A DNA stretch of 37,317 nt from a virus, in IMG/VR virus record IMGVR_UViG_3300025666_000022, positions 1 through 37,317 of that record. One strand, given 5' to 3'. The notes beneath the pieces were generated by a model that saw nothing but the letters and a program-made list of their open reading frames with translations, made no database searches and was not told the DNA's origin. The position numbers and the translations under genes are program-made. Of the stretch, positions 14,757 to 22,603 are shown one piece after another (positions within the stretch are counted from its first letter, which is position 1; every line of letters starts with the position of its first letter).

Positions 14757-16370
14757 ATGGCGTATTTTAATCATGCATTTGCAAAATGCTTTATTGCCAC
14801 AAAAGCTGATCAAGTTGAAGCAGGGGTTCCTGGTGATGCAGGCGGAGCAGCTGGAGTGACAAACGGAATGGTTACTACTGTAGGAATGCACGTAAGTAAC
14901 TTAAAAAGTACAGCAGCATCCGAGGGATGGTTGTTAGGACCTGGTGTAACAGGTGTATTCGGAGTAAAAGGAGCAAACAAGGATTTGACTCTTAACATTG
15001 GTGAAACTCCAGATTGTTGTCCTTTTTATCTTGCTAGTTCATCTATCAAGATTAATGACAAGCAAGGACCTTTTCACGGAGGCTACCAAGTATCTAACAA
15101 GTCTAAGGAAATTAATCCTAAGTATATCCGTAAAGGATGGGTACAAACGGCTAATCCAGCTTCGGCAGCGGTTATGCAATTAGGTGGAACACCAGATAAT
15201 GTTGGTGGGCAAGTGCTTACTGTAGGATCATTAGTTGGCGGTACTGGTTATCCAGCAAGTCTTGCTGGAGTTGAAACAGCTACTCTTATATTAGGTAGTG
15301 GTTCAGGAGCAACTGTAGATATTACAACAACTGCTGGTGGAGTTATAACACTTGCTGTACTTAATAATCCAGGTATTGGATATGCTGTAGATGATGTACT
15401 TGTAATTCAAGGTGGTAATGATGATGGAACTATTACGGTAGTAACAGCAGAATTGCGTAATGCAAATTGTAATAAAGAGTTTATTTGTGAAGAGACTTAT
15501 TATTTACGTCTTGAGGTTAAAGGATCAGATGCTTTGCGTTTTGCTAACCATAACTTATATCAGAATTTAGGTGCATACACAGGATGTTGTGATGATCCTC
15601 TTGTACCAACTGCGGTAGATCCAAAGATTGTATACTTAGATTGGGCTCAGCAAATTGCAGGTCTTCCAGGTTCTACTCAAGGTAGTGATCAAGGAAATCC
15701 TTATTTCAAAGATTTCATTCGTCCAATAGTTGTTGTTGATGGTATATCATATGCAAAAGATGAAGCGGCAGCTCTTGAGTCTGGTCTTCCAGCAGCAAAT
15801 ATTTGGGCTAATATCCCAGCGGCAGTTGCATCAACAGCAGGTTTAATTTTGCTTGGTGCTTATGTAGAAACTGAATTTGGTGATTGTACATTCCAGCCAT
15901 CTGATTATTACTCAGTTGAGCCTCTTAAGCTTTATGCTTCTGAAGTTGATTTGAATGGTGATCCGTGTGCGTTTGAAGGTTTATGTGTAATTCATACATG
16001 TTTAGGAAATCAAGCAAACGGTCTTGGTGAAAGTGTTGCACGTGATGTGATTCTTCATGAAGCTTACTTACAGAATTTCATGTCAACTGACTTGAGAATC
16101 CGTGAAATTACTCAAGGAACAAACATTTGGGATGTGATTGATAGAGCTGCACGTTATGACAGAGTATTCTTGTTGCATTCAGTGCCAAGATTTAACAACC
16201 CATCAGGTACGTTTGATAACGATCAGTACTTATTGGACGTTATTACTCCAGATCATACAACTTTCTCTACCTACTTAACAGCAGTATTTGAAACTTGTAA
16301 TGTAGATTGTGAAGAAGTTGAGATTTATACAACAATACCGTGTACTTATAGTTTGCCAGTAGAACTGTAA
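14757..16370 (+). CDS. Abundant virion protein with an inserted Gly-rich beta module
   Basis: 537 aa. It has its own promoter and terminator, which suggests high, separate expression of a major virion component (decoration, auxiliary capsid, or major tail protein). The body is beta-rich with scattered Cys pairs (DCCPFYLASS, TGCCDDP, CNVDCEEVEIYTTIPC) and helices near 425-480. Residues about 141-236 form a separable module (GGTGYPASLAGVETATLILG, GSGSGATVDI, NNPGIGYAVDDVLVIQGG) of the GSGATA type seen in many phage virion proteins. The flanking sequence looks continuous without it. I do not recognise the parent fold. No signal peptide or collagen-like region is present. Confidence 0.55.
   Translation: MAYFNHAFAKCFIATKADQVEAGVPGDAGGAAGVTNGMVTTVGMHVSNLKSTAASEGWLLGPGVTGVFGVKGANKDLTLNIGETPDCCPFYLASSSIKINDKQGPFHGGYQVSNKSKEINPKYIRKGWVQTANPASAAVMQLGGTPDNVGGQVLTVGSLVGGTGYPASLAGVETATLILGSGSGATVDITTTAGGVITLAVLNNPGIGYAVDDVLVIQGGNDDGTITVVTAELRNANCNKEFICEETYYLRLEVKGSDALRFANHNLYQNLGAYTGCCDDPLVPTAVDPKIVYLDWAQQIAGLPGSTQGSDQGNPYFKDFIRPIVVVDGISYAKDEAAALESGLPAANIWANIPAAVASTAGLILLGAYVETEFGDCTFQPSDYYSVEPLKLYASEVDLNGDPCAFEGLCVIHTCLGNQANGLGESVARDVILHEAYLQNFMSTDLRIREITQGTNIWDVIDRAARYDRVFLLHSVPRFNNPSGTFDNDQYLLDVITPDHTTFSTYLTAVFETCNVDCEEVEIYTTIPCTYSLPVEL
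15177..15464 (+). other. Inserted GSGATA-type domain inside the 537-aa gene
   Basis: This covers codons about 141-236. The encoded pattern is an initial GGTGYP, a strand pair with ATLILGSGSGATVDIT, then GGVITLAVLNNPGIGYAVDD. Related but diverged patterns lie in the 481-aa gene (about residues 291-420) and the 305-aa gene (about 95-170). Boundaries are estimated from composition. Confidence 0.5.
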
Positions 16371-16393
16371 GATAATTAAATTTAAAGTTTAAC

Positions 16394-16435
16394 AAAAGGA
16401 GAGTGGAGTATTAACTCTTCTCTCCTTTTTTATTA
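16394..16435 (+). terminator. Rho-independent terminator after the 537-aa virion gene
   Basis: Perfect 10-bp arms AAAAGGAGAG (16394-16403) and CTCTCCTTTT (16420-16429) enclose a 16-base loop that can pair further (GAGT with ACTC). The stem is followed by a T-run and TATTATATT. It lies only about 10 bases before the next ATG at 16446. Confidence 0.8.
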
Positions 16436-16445
16436 TATTACTATT

Positions 16446-17000
16446 ATGGCACAACATGTATTAAGCGTAGAAGCACCAGTTACAATGAATAACTGTGTAT
16501 TAAGATTAGTAGACACTAGTGTATATAGTCCTGCGGTACCATATGACTGTCCTTTATTAGAAATAACATTACCCGGATTCAATTATGCAGTACAATTTAC
16601 TGATCCGTTAATTCAACAAAATTTTATCCTAAATTTAACAGCTTGTGATTTAGAAGTTCAAACTGCTAATTGCGGAACTTCATATAATGCTCTTCCTGAT
16701 GGAATCTATATTATTAAATATAGTGTAGCACCAAATGAAACCGTATACGTTGAATATAATCACTTACGCATTACTAAAGCTTTAACTTGTTATAATGAAG
16801 CTTTGTGTGATTTAGATATAGCAGCATGTGCTCCTGATGCAGAGATAACAAAAAAATTAAGGGCTCTTAGAGAAATAAAATCTTATTTAGACGCAGCAGT
16901 AGCTAAAGCTGAAACTTGTCACGAGCCTGCAAAAGCTATGTCACTTTACAACTATGCTATGAAACAATTAGGAAAATTTAATTGCAAAACATGTAAATAA
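16446..17000 (+). CDS. Probable virion protein, beta domain plus C-terminal helix pair
   Basis: 184 aa. Residues about 1-115 form a beta-sandwich-like domain (LEITLPGFNYAVQF, GIYIIKYSVAPNETVYVEYN). Residues about 120-184 are a helical hairpin with Cys at the ends (ACAPDAEITKKLRALREIKS; AKAETCHEPAKAMSLYNYAM; CKTC). The SVAPNETVYVEYNHLRITK pattern is one I associate with structural proteins of Bacteroidetes phages, without a named function. It starts right behind a terminator and is followed by the hidden 41-aa gene and the 586-aa Cys-rich protein, so it likely belongs to the fibre or decoration group. Confidence 0.55.
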   Translation: MAQHVLSVEAPVTMNNCVLRLVDTSVYSPAVPYDCPLLEITLPGFNYAVQFTDPLIQQNFILNLTACDLEVQTANCGTSYNALPDGIYIIKYSVAPNETVYVEYNHLRITKALTCYNEALCDLDIAACAPDAEITKKLRALREIKSYLDAAVAKAETCHEPAKAMSLYNYAMKQLGKFNCKTCK

Positions 17001-17007
17001 ACCAATA

Positions 17008-17018
17008 AAACCAACACT
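17008..17018 (+). promoter_or_regulatory. AAACCAACACT leader before the 41-aa gene
   Basis: It abuts the ATG at 17019, with a second similar string (AAACCAATA) just upstream. It matches the leader elements at 2027, 9494, 12536 and 22593 and supports real translation of the tiny ORF. Confidence 0.45.
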
Positions 17019-17144
17019 ATGAAATGTTCAAACTGTAAAGCTGCTTTAAGTTGCAGTTGTAAAAAAAGAGCGGCTAAAGACGGTACTGCATGTTGCGCAA
17101 ATTGTGTAGCTGCTTACAACAGTAGTATTACTGTAAAAAAATAA
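17019..17144 (+). CDS. Tiny Cys-rich protein (41 aa), zinc-binding candidate
   Basis: This short ORF starts at the ATG at 17019 and stops at TAA 17142-17144. Seven Cys occur at positions 3, 6, 12, 14, 25, 26 and 29 in the pattern CxxC-x5-CxC-x10-CCxxC, with a basic KKRAAKDG centre. The pattern fits a small treble-clef or zinc-ribbon-like knot or a disulfide-rich peptide. The gene fills most of the 151-base gap between its neighbours, has the AAACCAACACT leader abutting its start, and ends seven bases before the next ATG, all signs of a true gene. The function is unknown; a virion assembly or Cys-pairing helper for the neighbouring Cys-rich proteins is conceivable. Confidence 0.7.
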   Translation: MKCSNCKAALSCSCKKRAAKDGTACCANCVAAYNSSITVKK

Positions 17145-17151
17145 TTATTCT

Positions 17152-18912
17152 ATGGCAATTTTTCCTTATTTAGTTTTTACGTCTTGTTGTCTAAATGAAA
17201 GTGGAGAACAAGATGTTTTAGAATTCAATGTAAATGATGTAACTATAAATTGGTGGACCGGTTCTTGTCCCTCTTGTACTACTCCAAATAGTATTGGTGT
17301 ATGGGTTTATTCTGGTCCAGCAGAAAATGGGCTTATAAATAATGCTTGTTATGAGGTAACAAGGCCTAATTATATCCCACCTGAAACAGCGCCTATAAAT
17401 CCTGCTCCAGTAGATCTTTATATGACCCCTACAGGTTTTACTAATTGTCAACAAACTAGTAATATACCTGCATGTTCCTGCTCAGATGTTTGTTATGTAA
17501 TTCAACCTTGTGATGAAAGCGTACCCCCTTTTCAAATATCACTAAGTGATACAGAAACAGTATTATTAAATATAGGTCAAGTATATACATTTAATGATCC
17601 TTCTAGTACATTAATAGATAATGGATGCTACAAAGTACTAGAAGAAGCTCATTGCATTACGCCATTATACATAAATGTAACTGTAATAAAAGATTATGAT
17701 TCAACTGATTGTGATGTCTGTATACCATGTTATGAATTAACAGATTGTTCTGATCCAGATAACACAGTTATTATTAAATGGGATCCAGAAGACATACCAT
17801 TAGATGAATTAACAGCTTATGTATTTGATTTTGCACCGAGCATTTGCTGGTCAGCAGAATTACAATTCAGTCCATGTGAAGGAACTCAGTATGATGCATC
17901 ACACATTACAACTAGTTATATAGATTGTGATGAATGCTTAAAGCCTTGTTATAAGTTAATTGATTGTGAAGGATTATATCCTACTATATCAACAAATAAT
18001 CCAATCTTTCAAGGATATGTTGGGAGCGTTATTTTTTGGCAAGATGTATTAGGTGAGACGCATTGTGCAACTGTGGAAGTTTACGAATGTAAAAATGAAA
18101 ATTTTCCAGTAGAGCCAATAATTGTTCTTGATTGCTATGACACTTGTATTGAATGTTTACCTCAACCAATACCAATTCCAACATTTCAAATATCTAATAG
18201 ATCGGCAACTCCTGGTTATAATACTGCAGGATGTTCTCCAGAATATACGGAGAAAATTAATTGCAAATTTAGTGAATCTGTGTTTCAGGAAATGATTGCA
18301 AAACGTTATGGTTTAGATAGTTGCTGTGATATAGATGGAGAAAAATATGAAATTAAAAAAGCGCTATTAGATCTTGCCGCTATTAAAGAACCATATTTAT
18401 GTGAGCCTATATGCGTAGATTACAATTATTCCTTAGAACTTAATATTGGAGATTCAGCTATAACAACTTACATTGATTGTGATGGTCTTGAACAAACCGT
18501 AATACGAACAGCAGTAAGTACATATACAGATTACGCATTAACTGTATGCGCTTTAACTACAATGGTTCCTGTAATAGTTGTTACTAGAGCCAATATGAGT
18601 ATTGAACAATATAAATTGACAACAAGCTATAATACCTGTTGCCCGGTAGAGATTACCTGTATTGGATACACAATTTGCATGTCAAATGGAGGTAATGGAG
18701 AACAGAGAGTTAGATATTTTGATTGTGATGGTGCTGAGCAGGAAATTACTCTAGTTCCAAAGCAACCAAATACGTTTTATTACTTCTGTGGACTTCCAGG
18801 GCAAACTCTTACTAGAGATTTTGTATTTCTTCCTTCTGATACATTTGAAGTTAATCAAGTTGATTGTACAGAACTACCTCCAGTGCCAACAGGATCTTGT
18901 GCTGCTCCATAA
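17152..18912 (+). CDS. Modular Cys-rich fibre or decoration protein with CYxLxxC repeats
   Basis: 586 aa with about 43 Cys (about 7%). Three consecutive units of about 73-79 residues begin with CY-x-[IL]-x-x-C at residues 114, 193 and 266 (CYVIQPC, CYELTDC, CYKLIDC), and each ends with a DC-x2/3-C pair (CDVC, CDEC, CYDTC). A degenerate unit lies before them (CYEV at 66). Residues about 361-421 are a helical insert with RYGLDSCC. The C-terminus has two beta units opening on YIDCDG and YFDCDG. Composition and repeats suggest an extended extracellular protein stabilised by disulfides or metal. No signal peptide is present, as expected for a virion protein. No enzyme motif is visible. Confidence 0.6.
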   Translation: MAIFPYLVFTSCCLNESGEQDVLEFNVNDVTINWWTGSCPSCTTPNSIGVWVYSGPAENGLINNACYEVTRPNYIPPETAPINPAPVDLYMTPTGFTNCQQTSNIPACSCSDVCYVIQPCDESVPPFQISLSDTETVLLNIGQVYTFNDPSSTLIDNGCYKVLEEAHCITPLYINVTVIKDYDSTDCDVCIPCYELTDCSDPDNTVIIKWDPEDIPLDELTAYVFDFAPSICWSAELQFSPCEGTQYDASHITTSYIDCDECLKPCYKLIDCEGLYPTISTNNPIFQGYVGSVIFWQDVLGETHCATVEVYECKNENFPVEPIIVLDCYDTCIECLPQPIPIPTFQISNRSATPGYNTAGCSPEYTEKINCKFSESVFQEMIAKRYGLDSCCDIDGEKYEIKKALLDLAAIKEPYLCEPICVDYNYSLELNIGDSAITTYIDCDGLEQTVIRTAVSTYTDYALTVCALTTMVPVIVVTRANMSIEQYKLTTSYNTCCPVEITCIGYTICMSNGGNGEQRVRYFDCDGAEQEITLVPKQPNTFYYFCGLPGQTLTRDFVFLPSDTFEVNQVDCTELPPVPTGSCAAP

Positions 18913-18970
18913 ATGAATTTAATAATTATACCTCTAAGCAAAAATGTGTGACTATAAATACAACGTGCAT

Positions 18971-19001
18971 TTGTTAACGTGAATAAAATTTAGTATATTA
19001 T
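18971..19001 (+). promoter_or_regulatory. Promoter TTG-N20-TATATTAT before the fibre cassette
   Basis: TTG 18971-18973 (TTTG from 18970), 20 bases, TATATTAT 18994-19001, preceded by AAAATTTAG. The gap 18913-19020 has no ORF longer than 12 codons and no terminator hairpin that I can see. Confidence 0.65.
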
Positions 19002-19020
19002 ATAGTAATGTTTATAAACT

Positions 19021-20517
19021 ATGAAGCCATTAAATCTAAATAAAGAATCCTGTAATCCCATATCTTCCAATTGTGTTGTGTGGCAAGGACCAGACATTGA
19101 ATGTATCAACTTGTGTAAAGGAGATAGTGTAACTGATGTAGTTTATAAATTAGCTACTGAGTTGTGTGATCTATTAACTACATTTAATGTGGACAACTAT
19201 GATATAAGTTGTTTCAACTTATTAGAATGTGCGCCTAAAGATTTTGCTGCTTTAATTCAATTATTAATAAATAAAGTTTGTGAATGTTGTGGTTTAACTC
19301 CTACACCTATTCCAGGTACAGGTACAGTTGGTTGTCCTGATTGTGAAGTTACTATTTGTGAAGCTTTTTATTATCAAAATCCACAAGGTGACACAATTAC
19401 ATCAATGCAACTTGATGATTACGTAACAGCTATAGGCAATAAAGTTTGTCAACTTTTAAGTCAAATTGATACTATAAATGCTTCATTAGAAAATCATGAA
19501 CAACGTATTGTAATATTAGAAACAACTCCACCTCCTATATTGGTTTTGCCAAAAATAACACCTGAATGTGTTTTACCTGCAACACCAACTGATATAGATA
19601 CTGTATTGATAGCTTTAGAAGAACAATTTTGTTTACTAAGAACAGCAACTGGTGATCCAAGTCAAATTTATGCAGCTATTATAAAACAATGCGCAGGATT
19701 AAATGGTTCTCCCCAACTATCTGGTTCAGGAAACATGCAAGATATAATAGGATGGGCATCTATTACAGCAAATGCTGCTGATGCTTTTTCAAATCTTTGG
19801 TTAACTATATGTGACCTTAGAGCAAGTATTCAAAACATACAAGCAAATTGCTGTGATACAGGCTGTGATGGAATTACATTTGCAATAACAGCTACATTGC
19901 TTAGTGTTAATCAATTACAATTAACTTTTACAGGAGCAATTCCTGGAAACTTTGGAGATTGTAATGCAGGCTCATCAGTTATACTAACAGATGCTCAAGG
20001 TGGAACAACAACACTGACTCTTAATCTTATTTCAAATCATATAAATCAATCACCTTATATAATTGATTTGACTACTGTGCCATTAGATGGCAACTATAAT
20101 ATTAATGCTACTGCTACACTTTGTTCACTTGATAATGCAACTGGTACAACTTGTCAAAATGTAGCTACAGCTACAGCAGCAGCATCACAAAATTGTCCTG
20201 TGATTAATTTAATAGCAAGCACTTCTAGTTTACAGTATCAATTTATATACCAAGGTACAGTGCCATCATCAGGAACAGTTGAATTGTGGAACACTTCACA
20301 AACTGTAATGTTGCAATCTCAATTTTATAACTTTACTATACCAAATCAAACAGTTACTGACACTTTTTCAACTTTAAGTTCTGGTACAATTTATTATATT
20401 AGACTTGTAATAACAGGCAACAATGATTGTCCGTTTGTAGAAGGAACAACAACTGCACAAGGTTGCTTACCACCAACAAATGGAGGAATAGTAGAAATTA
20501 ATCCACCAGTTATATAA
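19021..20517 (+). CDS. Cys-rich fibre protein with two FN3/Ig-like domains
   Basis: 498 aa. Residues about 18-50 carry the module CVVWQGPDIECINLCKGDSV followed by an amphipathic helix with a terminal Cys; a related module is in the next gene. Residues about 110-290 are helical with heptads (LLSQIDTINASLENHEQRIV), suggesting a trimeric stalk. About 285-385 and 390-480 are beta-sandwich domains of FN3/Ig type (ITFAITATLLSVNQLQLTFT; LIASTSSLQYQFIYQG). It opens the transcript from the promoter at 18971. It could be a head or tail fibre. The function is inferred from modular build and neighbours. Confidence 0.55.
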   Translation: MKPLNLNKESCNPISSNCVVWQGPDIECINLCKGDSVTDVVYKLATELCDLLTTFNVDNYDISCFNLLECAPKDFAALIQLLINKVCECCGLTPTPIPGTGTVGCPDCEVTICEAFYYQNPQGDTITSMQLDDYVTAIGNKVCQLLSQIDTINASLENHEQRIVILETTPPPILVLPKITPECVLPATPTDIDTVLIALEEQFCLLRTATGDPSQIYAAIIKQCAGLNGSPQLSGSGNMQDIIGWASITANAADAFSNLWLTICDLRASIQNIQANCCDTGCDGITFAITATLLSVNQLQLTFTGAIPGNFGDCNAGSSVILTDAQGGTTTLTLNLISNHINQSPYIIDLTTVPLDGNYNINATATLCSLDNATGTTCQNVATATAAASQNCPVINLIASTSSLQYQFIYQGTVPSSGTVELWNTSQTVMLQSQFYNFTIPNQTVTDTFSTLSSGTIYYIRLVITGNNDCPFVEGTTTAQGCLPPTNGGIVEINPPVI

Positions 20518-20528
20518 AAATATACACC

Positions 20529-21119
20529 ATGGCAAAAAACTGCGGACATGACGATATACCTTGCGGATGCAAGGACACAGGGCTTTTAACTCCACCACCA
20601 TGTGGTCCAGGAGTTGATTGCCCTGACGGGACAGAATGTACTGAAACATTTGACGCAACATGTACTTACTATACCGGAGAGGATATTGTTTGTAATGATG
20701 TTGTTATAGTTACTGCAGGTAACAATGTAACGGAAATGATTCAAAACATTACAGATCATTTCTGTGCAACGCAAGGAGTTATAGATAATATTCTTTGTGG
20801 CGAAGAAGTTGTAGTATCAGCTGGCGTAACTTTTGATCAAGCTTTTATAGAACTTTCAGCATATTTTTGTGAAGCAATTGCTAATATTCCTGCAGGCCCT
20901 CCAGGCCCACCAGGTGATACAGGTGCTCAAGGAGATCCAGGTACTCCAGGCACCAATGGTTTAAGTGGTAGAGGTATTGCAGTATTTACACAAGCATTGC
21001 AACCAAATCAAACAGATTTTAATAATCAATATGGAACTATAGAAGGGTTTGGTGTCAATGGAATACCTGGAAGTGCTGTAATCAAGCCCGGTGATCTTTG
21101 GATAGAAGACTGCCCTTAA
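20529..21119 (+). CDS. Collagen-like fibre protein
   Basis: 196 aa. The N-terminus is Cys-rich (CGHDDIPCGCKDTG; CGPGVDCPDGTECTETF). Two copies of a GEDIVCNDVV / CGEEVVVSAGV strand-helix module follow (about 45-79 and 90-114), each ending in FC. Residues 123-149 are nine Gly-X-Y triplets (GPPGPPGDTGAQGDPG then GTPGTNG), a collagen-like triple helix that would force trimer formation. The last 45 residues resemble a small C-terminal cap. Such proteins normally build thin fibres on virions. It is translated 11 bases after the previous stop and 9 before the next start, so it is part of one cassette. Confidence 0.65.
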   Translation: MAKNCGHDDIPCGCKDTGLLTPPPCGPGVDCPDGTECTETFDATCTYYTGEDIVCNDVVIVTAGNNVTEMIQNITDHFCATQGVIDNILCGEEVVVSAGVTFDQAFIELSAYFCEAIANIPAGPPGPPGDTGAQGDPGTPGTNGLSGRGIAVFTQALQPNQTDFNNQYGTIEGFGVNGIPGSAVIKPGDLWIEDCP

Positions 21120-21128
21120 ACTAAAAAG

Positions 21129-22574
21129 ATGGGAGACTATAAAGTATTTGATGGTACTAATTGGGTTAATCCATGTACTTGTAATGTACATGTTATGCAG
21201 TCTAATGATGTTTGGAAGCTACTTGAACCTAGGACTTGTCCAACTCGTTATTGGGATGGTACTGAATGGTGTTTAATTACATGCGGTACACAAATTAGTG
21301 AAAAGACTGAAATTAACATATGGTTTGATTCATCAGGTTCAATGAATCAAACTTTGCCAGCATTAGAAAATATGCGCGATGAATTGTTAAAAGATTGTCT
21401 TTTGCCTTTATATAATAATGACTTGTTGCTCTATAATGAAAGAGTCAAAATTATTTCTAGCTGGACAGAAAGATCCATTAAACAATTAGGTACTGTAAGA
21501 AATTATAATGAGACTATACTGCAAAATCCTGCTTGGGTTAATAGATCTATAGATCTTACAGTAGATCTAGTTATAAATTTAGTTTATAGTGACGAAGGCC
21601 AAGGAAACGCAGACTATTGGAAATATGATTGTCTTCCTGATAAGTGTAATCCTGCTCAGTTATTTCCTGTACCAACTACGCAACAAGCCGGTTATTTAAA
21701 CGATGTAGCATACACAAGAGGTACAGTAGAAGCAGCAATTATTGATCCTAATCCTTATGAGATTAAAGGTGCTATGTTTAGAGTTGCTACATCTGATCCC
21801 GCTCTTATTAGACAAAGAGAGCTTGTTGAATTATTATTTAATGATAATGCATTATATTTTCCACCAACTAATCTTTCTGATTATTTAACAACAAACTTTC
21901 AATATAGGCTTGATACTTTGAAAGGGCAGTCTGTTAATTCACAATCGCCTTTTATAAGTTTTCAAATATATTATTTAGCAAATAATATTGATTGGAATGT
22001 AGGCACTTATTTAAATACACCTGTTACAACTGTAGGTATTGGTTCAGGTGCAGGAATGCTTTTAAATATTGAAGTACTTCAACATACTGGTATAGGTACT
22101 GCTTCTGTTGTTGCTCCCGGTATAGGTACATATACACCTAATGCTACATTAAACGGAAGTTTAAATTTTGGTAATGGTGCAAATACAGGAAATAATGAAA
22201 GTGTTATATTTACTACAGATTCTTTAGGTAATCCAACTGCTATTACAGGTTTTAATACAGTAGGTGATGGATTCATTGTTGGTGAGAATTGGTCTTTATA
22301 TCATTCAAGTAATCCCTCACAAATTAATCAAGCTATTGTTACTATAGATACAGTAGTTATATATAATCCTTTTACTATTACAGGTATAGCAAGTTATGGT
22401 AATGAACTATATTTAAATACAGATACTTTAGAAGTACAACCACCAATAACAGCAGCACCAGGTGTTCAAGTTGTTAATATCCAAGTTGGTGATGGTACAG
22501 GTTTTCCTAGTTATTATCTAGCTGAAGTTGTTTCATCATTAAACCAATTAGGGCTTGCTATTAATTGCTCATAA
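21129..22574 (+). CDS. von Willebrand A-domain fibre protein with a MIDAS motif
   Basis: 481 aa. Residues 4-52 hold two short WDGT-type strands (VFDGTNWVNPC, YWDGTEWCLITC) often found in phage fibres. Residues about 60-280 match a vWFA fold: INIWFDSSGSMNQTL gives DxSxS at D67, S69 and S71, and VINLVYSDEG (D155) fits the later metal-side acidic strand. In other proteins the MIDAS binds a divalent metal and a protein or glycan ligand. From about 291 to 420 a Gly-rich beta module (TVGIGSGAGMLLNI; TGFNTVGDGFIVGENW) seems inserted before a final strand-helix (QVVNIQVGDGTGFPSYYLAE). A receptor-binding or adhesion role is inferred, not shown. Confidence 0.65.
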   Translation: MGDYKVFDGTNWVNPCTCNVHVMQSNDVWKLLEPRTCPTRYWDGTEWCLITCGTQISEKTEINIWFDSSGSMNQTLPALENMRDELLKDCLLPLYNNDLLLYNERVKIISSWTERSIKQLGTVRNYNETILQNPAWVNRSIDLTVDLVINLVYSDEGQGNADYWKYDCLPDKCNPAQLFPVPTTQQAGYLNDVAYTRGTVEAAIIDPNPYEIKGAMFRVATSDPALIRQRELVELLFNDNALYFPPTNLSDYLTTNFQYRLDTLKGQSVNSQSPFISFQIYYLANNIDWNVGTYLNTPVTTVGIGSGAGMLLNIEVLQHTGIGTASVVAPGIGTYTPNATLNGSLNFGNGANTGNNESVIFTTDSLGNPTAITGFNTVGDGFIVGENWSLYHSSNPSQINQAIVTIDTVVIYNPFTITGIASYGNELYLNTDTLEVQPPITAAPGVQVVNIQVGDGTGFPSYYLAEVVSSLNQLGLAINCS

Positions 22575-22592
22575 TAAATAAATAAATATTAA

Positions 22593-22603
22593 AAACTAAC
22601 AAA
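22593..22603 (+). promoter_or_regulatory. AAACTAACAAA leader element
   Basis: It abuts the ATG at 22604. It has one base change in the CCAAC core relative to the elements before 2039, 9505, 12557 and 17019. Confidence 0.35.

Noticed and set aside
14757-16370. Calling the 537-aa protein a tail sheath or tail tube
   Set aside because: No sheath or tube motif is visible, no tape-measure or baseplate genes accompany it, and the connector set suggests a short tail; left as an unassigned virion protein.
16434-16441. TATATTAC as a promoter box before the gene at 16446
   Set aside because: It is four bases from the ATG, sits in the T-rich end of a terminator, and has no TTG 20 bases upstream.
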